Part shown: in pieces, positions 1 to 8,247 of the stretch
Layout of the letters: every line of letters starts with the position of its first letter
Position numbering within the stretch: the first letter of the stretch is position 1
Source of the DNA: Latilactobacillus sakei
Lineage (GTDB): Bacteria; Bacillota; Bacilli; Lactobacillales; Lactobacillaceae
Length of the DNA: 64,000 nucleotides
Reading direction: 5' to 3'
Assembly: GCA_002953655.1 (NCBI GenBank)
Contig: CP025839.1
Coordinates: 1,178,001-1,242,000 of the forward strand
Notes under the pieces: generated by a model
Database searches by the model: none
Seen by the model: the letters and a program-made list of their open reading frames with translations, nothing else
What the model was told of the DNA's origin: nothing
Program-made: the position numbers and the translations under genes

Positions 1-727
1 GCGCTATTGGCTTCATATTGATCCAGCATATACAACTTTAATTTTAAATATCCCATTAGTAATTCTTGGGTACAAATTTTTAGGCAAACGCGCCTTAGCG
101 TATACAATTTACGGCACCGTCATGATGTCCGTCTTCTTATGGATTTGGCAACGCGTCCCGGTCACCATTAATTTAAATCACGATATTTTCATTGCCGCGC
201 TACTGGCTGGTTTATGTGGTGGTTTTGGTAGTGGTATCATCTACCGCTACGGTGGTACGACAGGCGGTAGTGATGTCATCGCCCGAATTATTGAAAAACG
301 ACGGGGAGTCCAAATGGGGCGTTCCCTATTAATTTTTGATATCTTTGTTTTAACAGCTTCCCTCAGTTACCTCGATATCGAGCACATGATGTATACCTTA
401 ATTGCATCATACGTTTTCTCCCGCGTCGTTAACTTTACACTCGAAGGGGCGTATGCGGCCAAAGGTTTGTTAGTCGTCAGCGATCACTATCAAAAGATTG
501 CCAATCAAATCATGTCTCAAACCGGTCGGGGCGTGACTTTCTTACACGCTGAAGGGGGTTATTCACACCAATCGCGTCAAATGATTTATTGTGTAGTCGG
601 TGCTAGCGAAGTGGCCCACCTCAAAAGAATTATTGAACACCAAGACCCAAAAGCCTTCATTTCAATTATTGACGTCCACGAAGCACTAGGAGAAGGCTTT
701 ACGTATGAGACGCCCATGAAGGATTAA
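1..727 (+). CDS. YitT-family membrane protein (5' end outside window)
   Basis: The reading frame is open from base 2 with no start codon of its own, so the gene begins left of the window; the visible part is about 241 residues of a family that is usually near 280. Hydrophobic segments (for example around TTLILNIPLVILGY and the region after ISAALLAG-like residues) are followed by the glycine-rich GGTTGGSDVIARI motif and a soluble C-terminal DUF2179 domain (about the last 80 residues). This is the YitT/DUF161 architecture: integral membrane proteins of unknown transport or signalling role. A second member lies at 47537-48376. A strong hairpin terminator follows at once. The family call is secure; the function is unknown. 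Confidence 0.9.
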   Translation, partial: RYWLHIDPAYTTLILNIPLVILGYKFLGKRALAYTIYGTVMMSVFLWIWQRVPVTINLNHDIFIAALLAGLCGGFGSGIIYRYGGTTGGSDVIARIIEKRRGVQMGRSLLIFDIFVLTASLSYLDIEHMMYTLIASYVFSRVVNFTLEGAYAAKGLLVVSDHYQKIANQIMSQTGRGVTFLHAEGGYSHQSRQMIYCVVGASEVAHLKRIIEHQDPKAFISIIDVHEALGEGFTYETPMKD

Positions 728-740
728 ATAGCATAACCGA

Positions 741-776
741 AAAAAGGCTGAACAGATATTTGTTCAGCCTTTTTTG
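741..776. terminator. bidirectional rho-independent terminator
   Basis: AGGCTGAACA pairs with TGTTCAGCCT around a 6-base loop, flanked by an A-run on the left and a T-run on the right. It sits between convergent genes (YitT and the LPMO) and can serve both. Confidence 0.9.
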
Positions 777-828
777 ATTTCTTGTTTTAAACAATCGTCA
801 TGCTTCATTCTTAATAATCCCAATTTCT

Positions 829-1440
829 TTACTTCGTAATATTTAAATCCACCGCTTGATAGAAGGCATTTGCCGTATCCGAAATATTCCAAACACCTAG
901 CAACACATTATAGCCACTTCGGTCGGTTGGAATATTAATCGTCTGTGCAACGTCTTTGGCTGGTAACTTTCCTTGATCATCAATCGAAGAAATCTTTTCA
1001 AAGTTTAAAATACTTAGCGGTTGATTTGGATTCCAACCTGGGCGGGTTAAGTAATAGTCCCACGTACTTGTTTTATGTTGTGCCGTTAAGTGCCACTTAA
1101 TCGTTAATGCGCCTGATTTAACTTGATTTTGATGCCATCTCGTACTCGTTTGTTCATCAAGATTCGAAAATGAACTGATATTAGCACTCGCTAATTTGCC
1201 ATCGATAAATGTATTCTTAGGGGCTTCAATACTTTGTGGCTCGTATTGAACTTGACCAACATTGGTGTTCAATGGTTTTTGACCGGTATCATTTGTGAAC
1301 GCATTACTACCTAAATACGCGCGACTACCTGGGGATGTGATATACCCGTGTGCGCTAACTTGTCCGGCACCTAATGCTGTCACACCTAATACTGAACAAA
1401 AGCCAACGATGGTCCATTTCAATAATTGCTTCTTCATCAT
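829..1440 (-). CDS. secreted lytic polysaccharide monooxygenase (AA10, chitin-binding protein)
   Basis: Copper-dependent oxidative enzyme of the CBP21/AA10 family that cleaves crystalline chitin (some members cleave cellulose). The protein has a Sec signal peptide (MMKKQ, then a hydrophobic core) ending VSA, so the mature protein starts at His31 (HGYITSPGSR). That histidine is one half of the copper-binding histidine brace; the other is in the TAQHKT stretch near residue 120. The usual late aromatic is present in NAFYQAVDL. It is a single-domain enzyme of 203 residues without a separate binding module. A frame also opens at GTG 1446, but the AGGAG lies directly against that GTG, so ATG 1440 (or 1437) is the likely start. 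It stands alone with its own promoter and a cre-like site. Function is by family; the substrate is not proven here. Confidence 0.93.
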   Translation of the reverse strand: MMKKQLLKWTIVGFCSVLGVTALGAGQVSAHGYITSPGSRAYLGSNAFTNDTGQKPLNTNVGQVQYEPQSIEAPKNTFIDGKLASANISSFSNLDEQTSTRWHQNQVKSGALTIKWHLTAQHKTSTWDYYLTRPGWNPNQPLSILNFEKISSIDDQGKLPAKDVAQTINIPTDRSGYNVLLGVWNISDTANAFYQAVDLNITK

Positions 1441-1471
1441 ATCCACTCCTTATCATTTATATTACATTTTA

Positions 1472-1501
1472 ATGTTATCAAGCTCGAGAAAGCGTTGTCA
1501 A
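1472..1501 (-). promoter_or_regulatory. LPMO promoter with overlapping cre-like site
   Basis: On the minus strand there is a consensus -35 TTGACA (1496-1501), an 18-base spacer and an extended -10 (TG-A-TAACAT, -10 at 1472-1477). The 14-mer TGACAACGCTTTCT (1487-1500) matches the CcpA cre consensus TGWAANCGNTNWCA at 12 of 14 positions and covers the -35 box. This predicts carbon catabolite repression of the LPMO. Confidence 0.65.
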
Positions 1502-1554
1502 AAAATTACGCTTCATTCTTTCTGCCTTTTTAAAATCAATACCGCTTGCACACT

Positions 1555-1600
1555 AAAAAAGACCCTTCAGTTAGATAACACTAACTGAAGGGTCTTCAAT
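1555..1600 (-). terminator. terminator of the MFS gene
   Basis: A perfect 14-base-pair stem GACCCTTCAGTTAG / CTAACTGAAGGGTC with a 6-base loop is followed on the minus strand by a T-run. It lies just after the stop codon of the MFS gene. Confidence 0.93.
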
Positions 1601-2807
1601 TTATAGTAATTCTTTACCGTCGATCATTTCAATTTCTTTTTCTTCTTCCTCCGCCGTTATGAAATACTGTTGATTGCGAAGAACGAATAAAATCCCAATT
1701 AGAATCATCAAGCCGGCGAAGTAAAATGTCCAGTGAGCTGACCATTTTTCAGCAATTTTACCAGCGACAAAAGGCGCAATGGCCCCCGGTAAACCGAATG
1801 AAACTGTAGGCAGACGATGCAACACTGCGTTCAATCGTCTTATTTTCCATTGCAACCGTTGTTAAGAGCGTATTGACTAAGCCTTGGAAGAAGCCGGCGA
1901 TGATCACGCCAAAGGCCACTAGGACTGGTTGATCAGCATTAATCCCAATCACTACTAAGCAAACGAGGAAAAAGCCCAACCCAATCAACAATGTCATTAA
2001 CGTGTTCGTCTTTTGTTCCAAGCGAGGTGCTACAAAAACGGACGCAATGGCGAGTAAGATTCCCCAGCCAAAGAAAACAAACCCGACTTGCATTTCAGTG
2101 AGCCCAACTAATAAAAAGGGTGCGTACGCTAAAATTGTAAAGAAGCCAAAGTTATACAACAATGCAATAATTCCGATTGAGCGGAGGCGATGATTTTTTA
2201 AGGCAACCGCGCCGGCAAAAAAGCGCGCTTTTTTAACGGGTTTGGCAATCGGTTCTAATAAAAATACAATCGTCATCGCAGCGATAAACATTAAGATTGC
2301 TACGCCATAAAACGGAAAACGCCAAGAAAAACTCCCCAGCGCCCCACCGACTAACGGACCAACTGCCATTCCGATTCCCATTGAACCTTCGTATAACATA
2401 ATGGCTTGTTCCGTTTTTTCGGGCATCACACTAACAATTGCCGTTAACGCTGTCGATAAGAACAATGCGTTCCCAAAGCCCCAACCGGCCCGCAACGAAA
2501 TTAATTGTGAGATTGTCTGTGAACGACCTGCTAAAGCGGCAAATAATACAATAATGATTAAACCGATACTAATTGTTCTTTTGGCACCAATTCTAGTCGA
2601 AATGAAACCAGTAAATAACATAATAATCCCTGTCACCAACATATAACTCGTAAATAATAGCGTCGTTTGCGCTGGTGTTGCATTCAATTTAACCGCGATG
2701 GTTTTTAAAATTGGATCAACTAAGCCAATCCCCATAAAAGCGACCATACACGTAAAAGCCAAGGCATACGCTGATCGCAGCCCTTTATTTTGATTCTCCA
2801 TTAACAT
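1601..2807 (-). pseudogene. MFS drug-exporter-like transporter, frameshifted
   Basis: A 12-helix major facilitator (DHA1-type) split into two frames. The first covers 2807 to about 1790 and ends with a spurious tail after SFIRFTGG. The second resumes at about 1788 with GAIAPFVAGKIAEKW and continues to 1601. Joined, they give a normal protein of about 400 residues with the motif RFTGGAIAPFVAG. The shift falls exactly in a run of five C (1783-1787, G on the coding strand), a net +1 or -2 change. It may be a true null allele, a phase-variable tract or a sequencing error. The divergent PadR gene is its likely regulator. Substrate unknown; without the repair the last two or so helices are lost. 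Confidence 0.85.
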
Positions 2808-2851
2808 ATCACTCTCTTTCTCTTTATATAAAGTACACTAGATTTTAAAAC

Positions 2852-2867
2852 GTGTCAATTTTGACAC
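2852..2867. promoter_or_regulatory. inverted repeat, candidate PadR operator
   Basis: GTGTCAATTTTGACAC is a perfect palindrome in the 147-base region between the divergent MFS and padR genes. PadR-type regulators commonly bind such short inverted repeats in the shared promoter region. Assignment to this PadR is inference. Confidence 0.55.
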
Positions 2868-2911
2868 TAATTTTTGACATGAATTAATGACATGTTTGTG
2901 AAAGGAAAGTA

Positions 2912-2920
2912 TGTTATACT
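2912..2920 (+). promoter_or_regulatory. extended -10 promoter of padR
   Basis: TGTTATACT gives an extended -10 element (TG-n-TATACT), about 35 bases before the padR start. No good -35 is seen, as is usual for extended -10 promoters. Confidence 0.5.
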
Positions 2921-2954
2921 GAGCAATAATTAATCGATTAAAGGGTGAAACAAG

Positions 2955-3491
2955 ATGAGTACACTCAGCTATATTTTATTATGTATGTTAGTTCGTAAAC
3001 CTTGCAGTGGTTATGAGTTAAAGCAGTATATTAATTTATTTTGGGAAGCACACCATAGCCAAATTTATACAGCTTTGAATAAACTTCATGAACAAGGCTA
3101 CGTATCAGTCGAAACCGATGCCATTCACAAGCAAAAAAAAATTTATCACTTAACGCCTGAGGGACAACTCGTGGTTGCTGACTGGTTCCAAGAAGAAACC
3201 AATGTCCCTACTCAACGTGACGAATTTTTAGCTAAAGTGTATGTCATTGCTTTATTCAACCAAGAACAGGCAACCTCTTTACTCCAAGATCGCCGTCACC
3301 ATTACCAAAAAACACAAAAACAATATCAACATAAGATGCAAGAATACGACGCGATTACGGACCCCATTGAAAAACAGAAAAATTTAGGCCGCTACCTCAT
3401 CTTGAAACGGCGCTTAATGGTCTGTGCCACCGAATTAGAATGGTGCGATTGGGCACAGGAAACACTTAATCAAACCTATTTAACTGACTAA
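2955..3491 (+). CDS. PadR-family transcriptional regulator
   Basis: A 178-residue protein with an N-terminal PadR winged helix (residues about 5-80: SYILLCMLVRKPCSGYELKQY, then HHSQIYTALNKLHEQGYVSVE and the wing ending YHLTPEGQ) and a helical C-terminal dimerisation domain (about 90-175). PadR proteins are repressors, often released by phenolic or drug-like compounds. It is divergent from the frameshifted MFS exporter and most likely represses it. ATG at 2955 follows an AAAGGGTGA-type site. The gene is intact even though its presumed target is broken. Confidence 0.88.
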   Translation: MSTLSYILLCMLVRKPCSGYELKQYINLFWEAHHSQIYTALNKLHEQGYVSVETDAIHKQKKIYHLTPEGQLVVADWFQEETNVPTQRDEFLAKVYVIALFNQEQATSLLQDRRHHYQKTQKQYQHKMQEYDAITDPIEKQKNLGRYLILKRRLMVCATELEWCDWAQETLNQTYLTD

Positions 3492-3506
3492 TCATTATGC
3501 ATTACA

Positions 3507-3556
3507 CAAAAAAAGCGTTAAGGCCAACTATATCGTTGGTCTTAACGCTTTTTTTA
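3507..3556. terminator. bidirectional terminator between padR and TPR gene
   Basis: A 15-base-pair stem (AGCGTTAAGGCCAAC / GTTGGTCTTAACGCT, one G-U type mismatch) with A-run and T-run on the two sides. The stop codon of the TPR gene lies within the right-hand T-run. Confidence 0.9.
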
Positions 3557-4822
3557 ATTACCTAATGTTTGATAATCATCATAAAGAGTCTGCATATCAA
3601 GGTCATTGGGCACTAATTGTAGGTATTGTTTCAAAGCCGCTAATAATTCTGGGACTTGCGCCATTTCTTGGAAGAATAAGATTAAGTCGTGTAAAAATTC
3701 TGGATTATCCTTTAATTCCGGATAAGCAAGTAAATAATTCTCACGTGCATCGTCGAATGCTTCAAGCGCAAATTGCGATTGTGCCAATGACCAATAAAGT
3801 TCAGCCGTTGGTTTATGATTGGCAATTGCTTCTTGCACAAAGGCCACGTTTTCCGCATGGCGGTTTTGACGGCGATAAACTTGACTCAAGGCACTGATTT
3901 CACCCATATTATCCGGGTTAATTTCCAAGGCCTTGTTTAACATTTGTTCGGCCACTTGGTCGTCACCTAATTGGAGGGCTAAATCGCTCCCCTTTTGATA
4001 GAGGACCTCACTATACATATCGTAGCCAATCCCGGTTTGAACGGTCGTGAGCGCCTCTTGAAGCTCATTTTGAGCCTCTTGGGCTGTCGCTAGGTAAACG
4101 TAAAGCGATGTGTATTGTGGATCAGCTAATTGAAGTTTCGTGAGAATTTCAATTGCCTTTTGATAATCCTTGATTTGTAGGTATAAAAAGCCCATTTGGA
4201 ATTGATCGTCTTCCGTTAAAAATTCGACGGTCATTGTTTCGTAAATTTGGAGTGCTTCTTCAAAGGCCCCACTGCTGGCATAACTTGTTGCCAAGCGTTT
4301 TTGAATATTAACTTGGCCCAATTCCAGCACATCTTGGTCAATCAAAGCTTCGTAGTAGTTAGCTGCCTTACCGTATTCACCCATTTCAAAGTACAATTCG
4401 GCTAGTGCAAACTGCATCACTGGTTCATCAGGATAAAGACGTAGCGCCGTTAATAGTTTCTGTTCGCTGACTTCTGGCAAGCCCATCGTCTGGTACACGT
4501 CAGCGGCCGTTAATAGGCTTTCTGCGTACGCATTAGATTCCGGCGTAATATCCGTCAATAAATTGAGTGCGTCGTCGTATTGGCCGTTGCTGACCGCAAT
4601 ATCGGCCAACGTCGTCCGAATTTGATCTTCATCTGGGAATTGCGCTAATAATTGTTGATAGATTGTCGACGCTTGTTCCAAAAAACCCATTGCGTAGAGT
4701 TCTTCGGCCAAACTGTACAACGTTTCTGGATCGTCTTCTTTTAAAGCCTTTTGGAAAAGCTCATCGGCTTGTTTTAAATCATTATCTTCTAATGCTGATA
4801 GCATTTGTTCTGAATTCGTCAT
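3554..4822 (-). CDS. tetratricopeptide-repeat protein
   Basis: A 422-residue acidic cytoplasmic protein made almost entirely of TPR helices from about residue 20 to the C-terminus (for instance EDPETLYSLAEELYAMGFLEQA, EPVMQFALAELYFEMGEYGKAA, NMGEISALSQVYRRQNRHAE). There is no signal peptide or catalytic domain. Such proteins are protein-protein scaffolds; the partner is not visible here. It lies between hup and the padR terminator on the hup strand, about 90 bases after the hup terminator, so it is probably transcribed on its own. An AAAGGGTGG site precedes ATG 4822. The matching gene next to hup in many lactobacilli has the same uncharacterised status. Confidence 0.85.
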   Translation of the reverse strand: MTNSEQMLSALEDNDLKQADELFQKALKEDDPETLYSLAEELYAMGFLEQASTIYQQLLAQFPDEDQIRTTLADIAVSNGQYDDALNLLTDITPESNAYAESLLTAADVYQTMGLPEVSEQKLLTALRLYPDEPVMQFALAELYFEMGEYGKAANYYEALIDQDVLELGQVNIQKRLATSYASSGAFEEALQIYETMTVEFLTEDDQFQMGFLYLQIKDYQKAIEILTKLQLADPQYTSLYVYLATAQEAQNELQEALTTVQTGIGYDMYSEVLYQKGSDLALQLGDDQVAEQMLNKALEINPDNMGEISALSQVYRRQNRHAENVAFVQEAIANHKPTAELYWSLAQSQFALEAFDDARENYLLAYPELKDNPEFLHDLILFFQEMAQVPELLAALKQYLQLVPNDLDMQTLYDDYQTLGN

Positions 4823-4878
4823 TTAACCACCCTTTTTCGATTTATCTATTCTACCATAAAATGACTTTTAACCAATCA

Positions 4879-4909
4879 AAAAGGACTGGGAAAATCCCAG
4901 CCCTTTCAT
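4879..4909 (-). terminator. hup terminator
   Basis: On the minus strand GGGCTGGGA / TCCCAGTCC (one mismatch, AAAA-type loop) followed by CCTTTTTG, directly after the hup stop codon. It belongs to the CTGGGA hairpin family seen also at 6864 and 8937. Confidence 0.85.
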
Positions 4910-4915
4910 GAATTC

Positions 4916-5191
4916 TTATTTAACAGAATCCTTTAAAGCTTTACCTGGCTTGAATGCAGGTACTTTGCTTGCAGGAATCTTGATTTCTGCACCAGTTTGT
5001 GGGTTACGGCCCTTACGAGCTGCACGTTCACGTACTTCGAATGTACCAAAGCCGATTAGTTGAACTTTGTCACCTTGTTTCAAAGTGTCTTGGATTGAAC
5101 CAAATACTGCATCTACTGCAGCAGTTGCATCTTTCTTAGTTAAACCAGTTTTTGATGCAACGTTTTCGATCAATTGTGCTTTGTTTGCCAT
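4916..5191 (-). CDS. hup: histone-like DNA-binding protein HU
   Basis: Nucleoid protein that bends and compacts DNA as a dimer. The 91 residues starting [17 protein letters not shown] match HU end to end, including the DNA-binding arm ([30 protein letters not shown]). The frame stays open to 5257, which would add 22 residues, but that region has no ribosome binding site, while a strong AGGAGGTG stands just before ATG 5191; the shorter start is chosen. It has its own promoter and a roughly 100-base leader with a hairpin, and ends in a strong terminator, so it is monocistronic. Confidence 0.97.
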   Translation of the reverse strand: MANKAQLIENVASKTGLTKKDATAAVDAVFGSIQDTLKQGDKVQLIGFGTFEVRERAARKGRNPQTGAEIKIPASKVPAFKPGKALKDSVK

Positions 5192-5240
5192 GTTTTTCAC
5201 CTCCTGCTCATCACAGATAATCAGTAATAAATACCGAAAC

Positions 5241-5262
5241 CATTTTTGAGTGGTCAAAAATG
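5241..5262 (-). other. hairpin in the hup 5' leader
   Basis: CATTTTTGA and TCAAAAATG form a perfect 9-base-pair stem with a 4-base loop about 50 bases upstream of the hup start. It is inside the transcribed leader and has no T-run, so it looks like an mRNA stability or regulatory element rather than a terminator. Confidence 0.5.
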
Positions 5263-5296
5263 ACGAAACAATGAGTTGATCACCATTTCATTTTTA

Positions 5297-5325
5297 AATT
5301 TATCACACAAACCTAGTGATAGCAA
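5297..5325 (-). promoter_or_regulatory. hup promoter
   Basis: -35 TTGCTA (5320-5325), 17-base spacer, -10 TAAATT (5297-5302) on the minus strand, leaving a leader of about 100 bases before hup. Confidence 0.7.
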
Positions 5326-5397
5326 GGATTTTCGCTAAAAAAAGGGCTTTCTTTCCAATTTAGTTAATCATATTAGCTTATCAACTTCGAAATTTGT

Positions 5398-6708
5398 TTA
5401 TTTCCGTTGACGAGGGATCAAATGAATTGGTGTACCAGTAAAGTCAAACGTTTTGCGCAGTTGATTTTTCAAGAAACGTTGGTATGAGAAATGTAATAGA
5501 TTAATATCATTAACGAAGACGACAAATGTCGGTGGTTGAACCGCCACTTGGGTCATGTAATAAATTCTCAAACGTTTCCCGTTAATCGCTGGCGTTGGTG
5601 TCACCGTTGTGGCTTCCATCAAGACGTCATTTAATAAGGCTGATTGAATTCGTCTGTTTTGGTTTTCACTGACTAATTCGATCATTGCTGGTAAGTTTTG
5701 GAGACGAACACCCGTCTTAGCTGAAACAAAGATGATTGGTGCGTAGTCTAAGTATTGGAATTGATTCCGAATATGGTCTTCGAATTCCTTCATCGTATGG
5801 TTATCTTTTTCAAGCGTATCCCACTTATTAACGACGATGATAATCCCACGACCGGCTTCATGTGCGTAGCCAGCCACTTTCTTATCTTGTTCCCGAATAC
5901 CTTCTTCAGCATTCAAGACGACTAATACGACATCTGAACGGTCAATCGCGCGTAAAGCCCGCATAACCGCGTACTTTTCAGTATTTTCGTAGACCTTACC
6001 ACGTTTACGAATCCCGGCAGTATCAATCATTGTAAATTCTTGATTATTTTCCGCCATGAACTTCGTATCGATGGCATCACGCGTTGTGCCTTCAATTTGA
6101 GAAACAATCACCCGATCTTCTTTTAACATCGCATTTACTAATGATGATTTACCAACGTTGGGACGACCGATTAAACTAAATTTAATACTATCGTCTTCTT
6201 CTTCTTCAAGATCCGTTGGGAATTTAGCAACAGCGGCATCTAATAAATCCCCGACCCCTTGTCCATGCGCACCAGAAACGGGAATTGGATCGCCAAAGCC
6301 TAAGCTGTAGAAATCAAAGATATCTTGACGTTGTTCTGGATTATCAGCCTTATTAACCCCTAATAGGATTGGCTTGTCAGCGCGATAAAGAATCTGTGCA
6401 ACACGTTCATCAGCATCTGTCACACCTTCTCTGGCACTCACTAAGAAGATAATAACATCTGCTTCATCAATTGCGATTTCTGCTTGTTGTTTAATTTGTT
6501 CCATAAATGGTGCATCACTAATTTCAATCCCACCGGTATCGATTAGACTGAATTCATGACCTAACCATTCACTTGCTGTATAAATCCGGTCACGTGTAAC
6601 ACCTGGCGTATCTTCAACGATTGAGATCCGTTCGCCCGCGATCCGGTTAAAAATTGTTGATTTACCGACGTTCGGCCGGCCAACAATTGCGATAACTGGT
6701 TTTGACAT
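5398..6708 (-). CDS. der: ribosome-assembly GTPase Der (EngA)
   Basis: Essential tandem-domain GTPase needed for 50S subunit maturation. Two G domains are visible: [12 protein letters not shown] with DTPGVTRD near the N-terminus, and [12 protein letters not shown] with DTAGIRKR from about residue 175. The C-terminal KH-like domain ends in PRQRK. Earlier in-frame ATGs exist at 6726 and 6717, but AAGGGA is correctly spaced only for ATG 6708 ([10 protein letters not shown]), giving 436 residues, the usual Der length. Gene order rpsA-der-hup matches Bacillus. It has its own promoter immediately upstream. Confidence 0.96.
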   Translation of the reverse strand: MSKPVIAIVGRPNVGKSTIFNRIAGERISIVEDTPGVTRDRIYTASEWLGHEFSLIDTGGIEISDAPFMEQIKQQAEIAIDEADVIIFLVSAREGVTDADERVAQILYRADKPILLGVNKADNPEQRQDIFDFYSLGFGDPIPVSGAHGQGVGDLLDAAVAKFPTDLEEEEDDSIKFSLIGRPNVGKSSLVNAMLKEDRVIVSQIEGTTRDAIDTKFMAENNQEFTMIDTAGIRKRGKVYENTEKYAVMRALRAIDRSDVVLVVLNAEEGIREQDKKVAGYAHEAGRGIIIVVNKWDTLEKDNHTMKEFEDHIRNQFQYLDYAPIIFVSAKTGVRLQNLPAMIELVSENQNRRIQSALLNDVLMEATTVTPTPAINGKRLRIYYMTQVAVQPPTFVVFVNDINLLHFSYQRFLKNQLRKTFDFTGTPIHLIPRQRK

Positions 6709-6731
6709 TGTATTCATTCCCTTCATTGTTC

Positions 6732-6760
6732 AGTTTACCTTGTCCATCAATTGACGACAA
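6732..6760 (-). promoter_or_regulatory. der promoter
   Basis: -35 TTGTCG (6755-6760), 17-base spacer, -10 TAAACT (6732-6737) on the minus strand; transcription would begin only some 15-20 bases before the der start codon. Confidence 0.55.
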
Positions 6761-6863
6761 GCACGTTCTTGCGAAAAAAGGCCGCAAAATAACACAAGGA
6801 CAAAAAGTGCTTTAAGCAAAGCGACCCCTTGTCCCGCGATTAGTCTATTTAGCGACTATCAGG

Positions 6864-6905
6864 AAAGGGTCTGGGACAAAAACCTAGTTTCGTCCCAGAC
6901 CCTAC
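6864..6905 (-). terminator. GGGTCTGGGAC hairpin downstream of rpsA
   Basis: AGGGTCTGGGAC pairs perfectly with GTCCCAGACCCT across a 13-base loop, 37 bases after the rpsA stop codon. The T-tract on the minus strand is weak (CCCTTTCCTG), so it may be an mRNA-end stabiliser or dispersed repeat as much as a terminator. Related CTGGGA stems are at 4879 and 8937. Confidence 0.65.
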
Positions 6906-6941
6906 CTTAAGCCTATTAAGCATTCAATACGATTTTACAAA

Positions 6942-8153
6942 CTATTTTTCGTCTAATGCTTTACCAAGCATATCACCGATACTAAAGCCAGTTTCTTCTT
7001 CTGGCATTTCGTAATCTGATGGTGCAACGTCTTCTGGTTCAGAATCCTTAGCACCTGCTGGTTTTTCTTGTAAAGCTTTGATTGATAAACCTAAACGTTG
7101 TTGTTCAGGATCAACTGACAAGACTTTCACTTGAACAGTTTGACCTTCTTCTAAAACATCGTTTGGTGTTGCAATATGTTGATGTGAGATTTGTGAAATG
7201 TGCACAAGGCCTTCAACACCAGGGAAGACTTCAACAAACGCACCAAAAGTAGTTAAACGTTTAACAGTCCCTTCTAATGTGCTGCCGACAGGTGCTTTTT
7301 CAGCGATATCATCCCAAGGACCAGGTTGTGTATCTTTGATTGATAATGAAATCCGGCCTTTTTCTTGGTCTAAGCTAAGAATCTTAACTTTCACTTTTTG
7401 ACCCACTTCTAATACGTCTGAAGGTTGGTTAATGTGATCGTATGAGATTTCTGAAACGTGAACCAACCCATCAACGCCGCCTAAGTCAACAAAGGCCCCG
7501 AAGTTAGTTAAACGTGCAACTTCGCCTTCAACAATATCACCAGGCAATAGTTTTTCAAAAACGGCTTTAAGTTGTGCTTGACGTTCTTGTTCTACTAAAG
7601 CTTTACGTGATAAGATTAAGCGGTTTTCGCTTGGTTCAATTTCAATGATTTGTAATTCTAATTCTTGACCCTTAAAGCTATTAAGATCACGAACGAAACG
7701 ATCTGAAAGCATTGAAGCGGGAATAAAGCCACGCACGCCAGCATCAACGACTAAGCCGCCTTTGACAACGTTTAGAACAGTTGCTTTAATTGTTTCTTTA
7801 TTTTCAAATTTTTGTTCGATTTCTGCCCAAACTTTACGGGCTTCTAAACGGCGCTTAGATAATAAGTAGCTACCATTTTCCTTGTCGTTACCGATTGTCG
7901 CAATAACAACTAAATCAAATTGATCACCAACTTTAACAGCGTCCGTTAATGTTTCAATTGGTTGACTTGATAATTCTTTTTGAGGAACAACGCCTTCAAC
8001 GCCAGTTCCTTCAATACCAACAATGACTTGTCGGTCTTCAATTACTAAAACTTCACCCTTAACAACGTCCCCAATTTTGACTTCATGGACACTATCTAAA
8101 GCAGCTGCCATTGTTTCACTGCTTTGGGTGTCATTCAAATTAGCATCATTCAT
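6942..8153 (-). CDS. rpsA: 30S ribosomal protein S1 homologue
   Basis: RNA-binding protein of the small subunit that helps mRNA docking. The 403 residues contain four S1 domains, beginning near residues 27 (GDVVKGEVLVIEDRQ), 118 (TIKATVLNVVKGGLVV), 205 (GDIVEGEVARLTNFGAFVDLGG) and 290 (GSTLEGTVKRLTTFGAFVEVFPG), followed by an acidic tail. This is the four-domain Gram-positive form (YpfD type), shorter than the six-domain protein of E. coli. AGGAGG lies 9 bases before ATG 8153. It sits between cmk and der as in Bacillus; the cmk-rpsA gap of 94 bases may hold a promoter. Confidence 0.95.
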   Translation of the reverse strand: MNDANLNDTQSSETMAAALDSVHEVKIGDVVKGEVLVIEDRQVIVGIEGTGVEGVVPQKELSSQPIETLTDAVKVGDQFDLVVIATIGNDKENGSYLLSKRRLEARKVWAEIEQKFENKETIKATVLNVVKGGLVVDAGVRGFIPASMLSDRFVRDLNSFKGQELELQIIEIEPSENRLILSRKALVEQERQAQLKAVFEKLLPGDIVEGEVARLTNFGAFVDLGGVDGLVHVSEISYDHINQPSDVLEVGQKVKVKILSLDQEKGRISLSIKDTQPGPWDDIAEKAPVGSTLEGTVKRLTTFGAFVEVFPGVEGLVHISQISHQHIATPNDVLEEGQTVQVKVLSVDPEQQRLGLSIKALQEKPAGAKDSEPEDVAPSDYEMPEEETGFSIGDMLGKALDEK

Positions 8154-8247
8154 AGCTAAAATCCTCCTTAACGACTATCTATACATCTTTTATTTTAGTT
8201 GATATGGCAACGGATTACCAGTTATTTTATCTGATTAACCCATAAAA

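Noticed and set aside
1295-1588. Open frame on the plus strand across the LPMO signal-peptide region
   Set aside because: Shadow of the LPMO gene running into its promoter; no ribosome binding site or recognisable protein.
5192-5257. N-terminal extension of HU
   Set aside because: No ribosome binding site, and the strong AGGAGGTG lies inside this stretch just before the conserved start.
6761-6863. Structured RNA between rpsA and der
   Set aside because: Short inverted CTTGTCC/GGACAAG pieces are present but form no consistent stem with compensating features; too weak to call.
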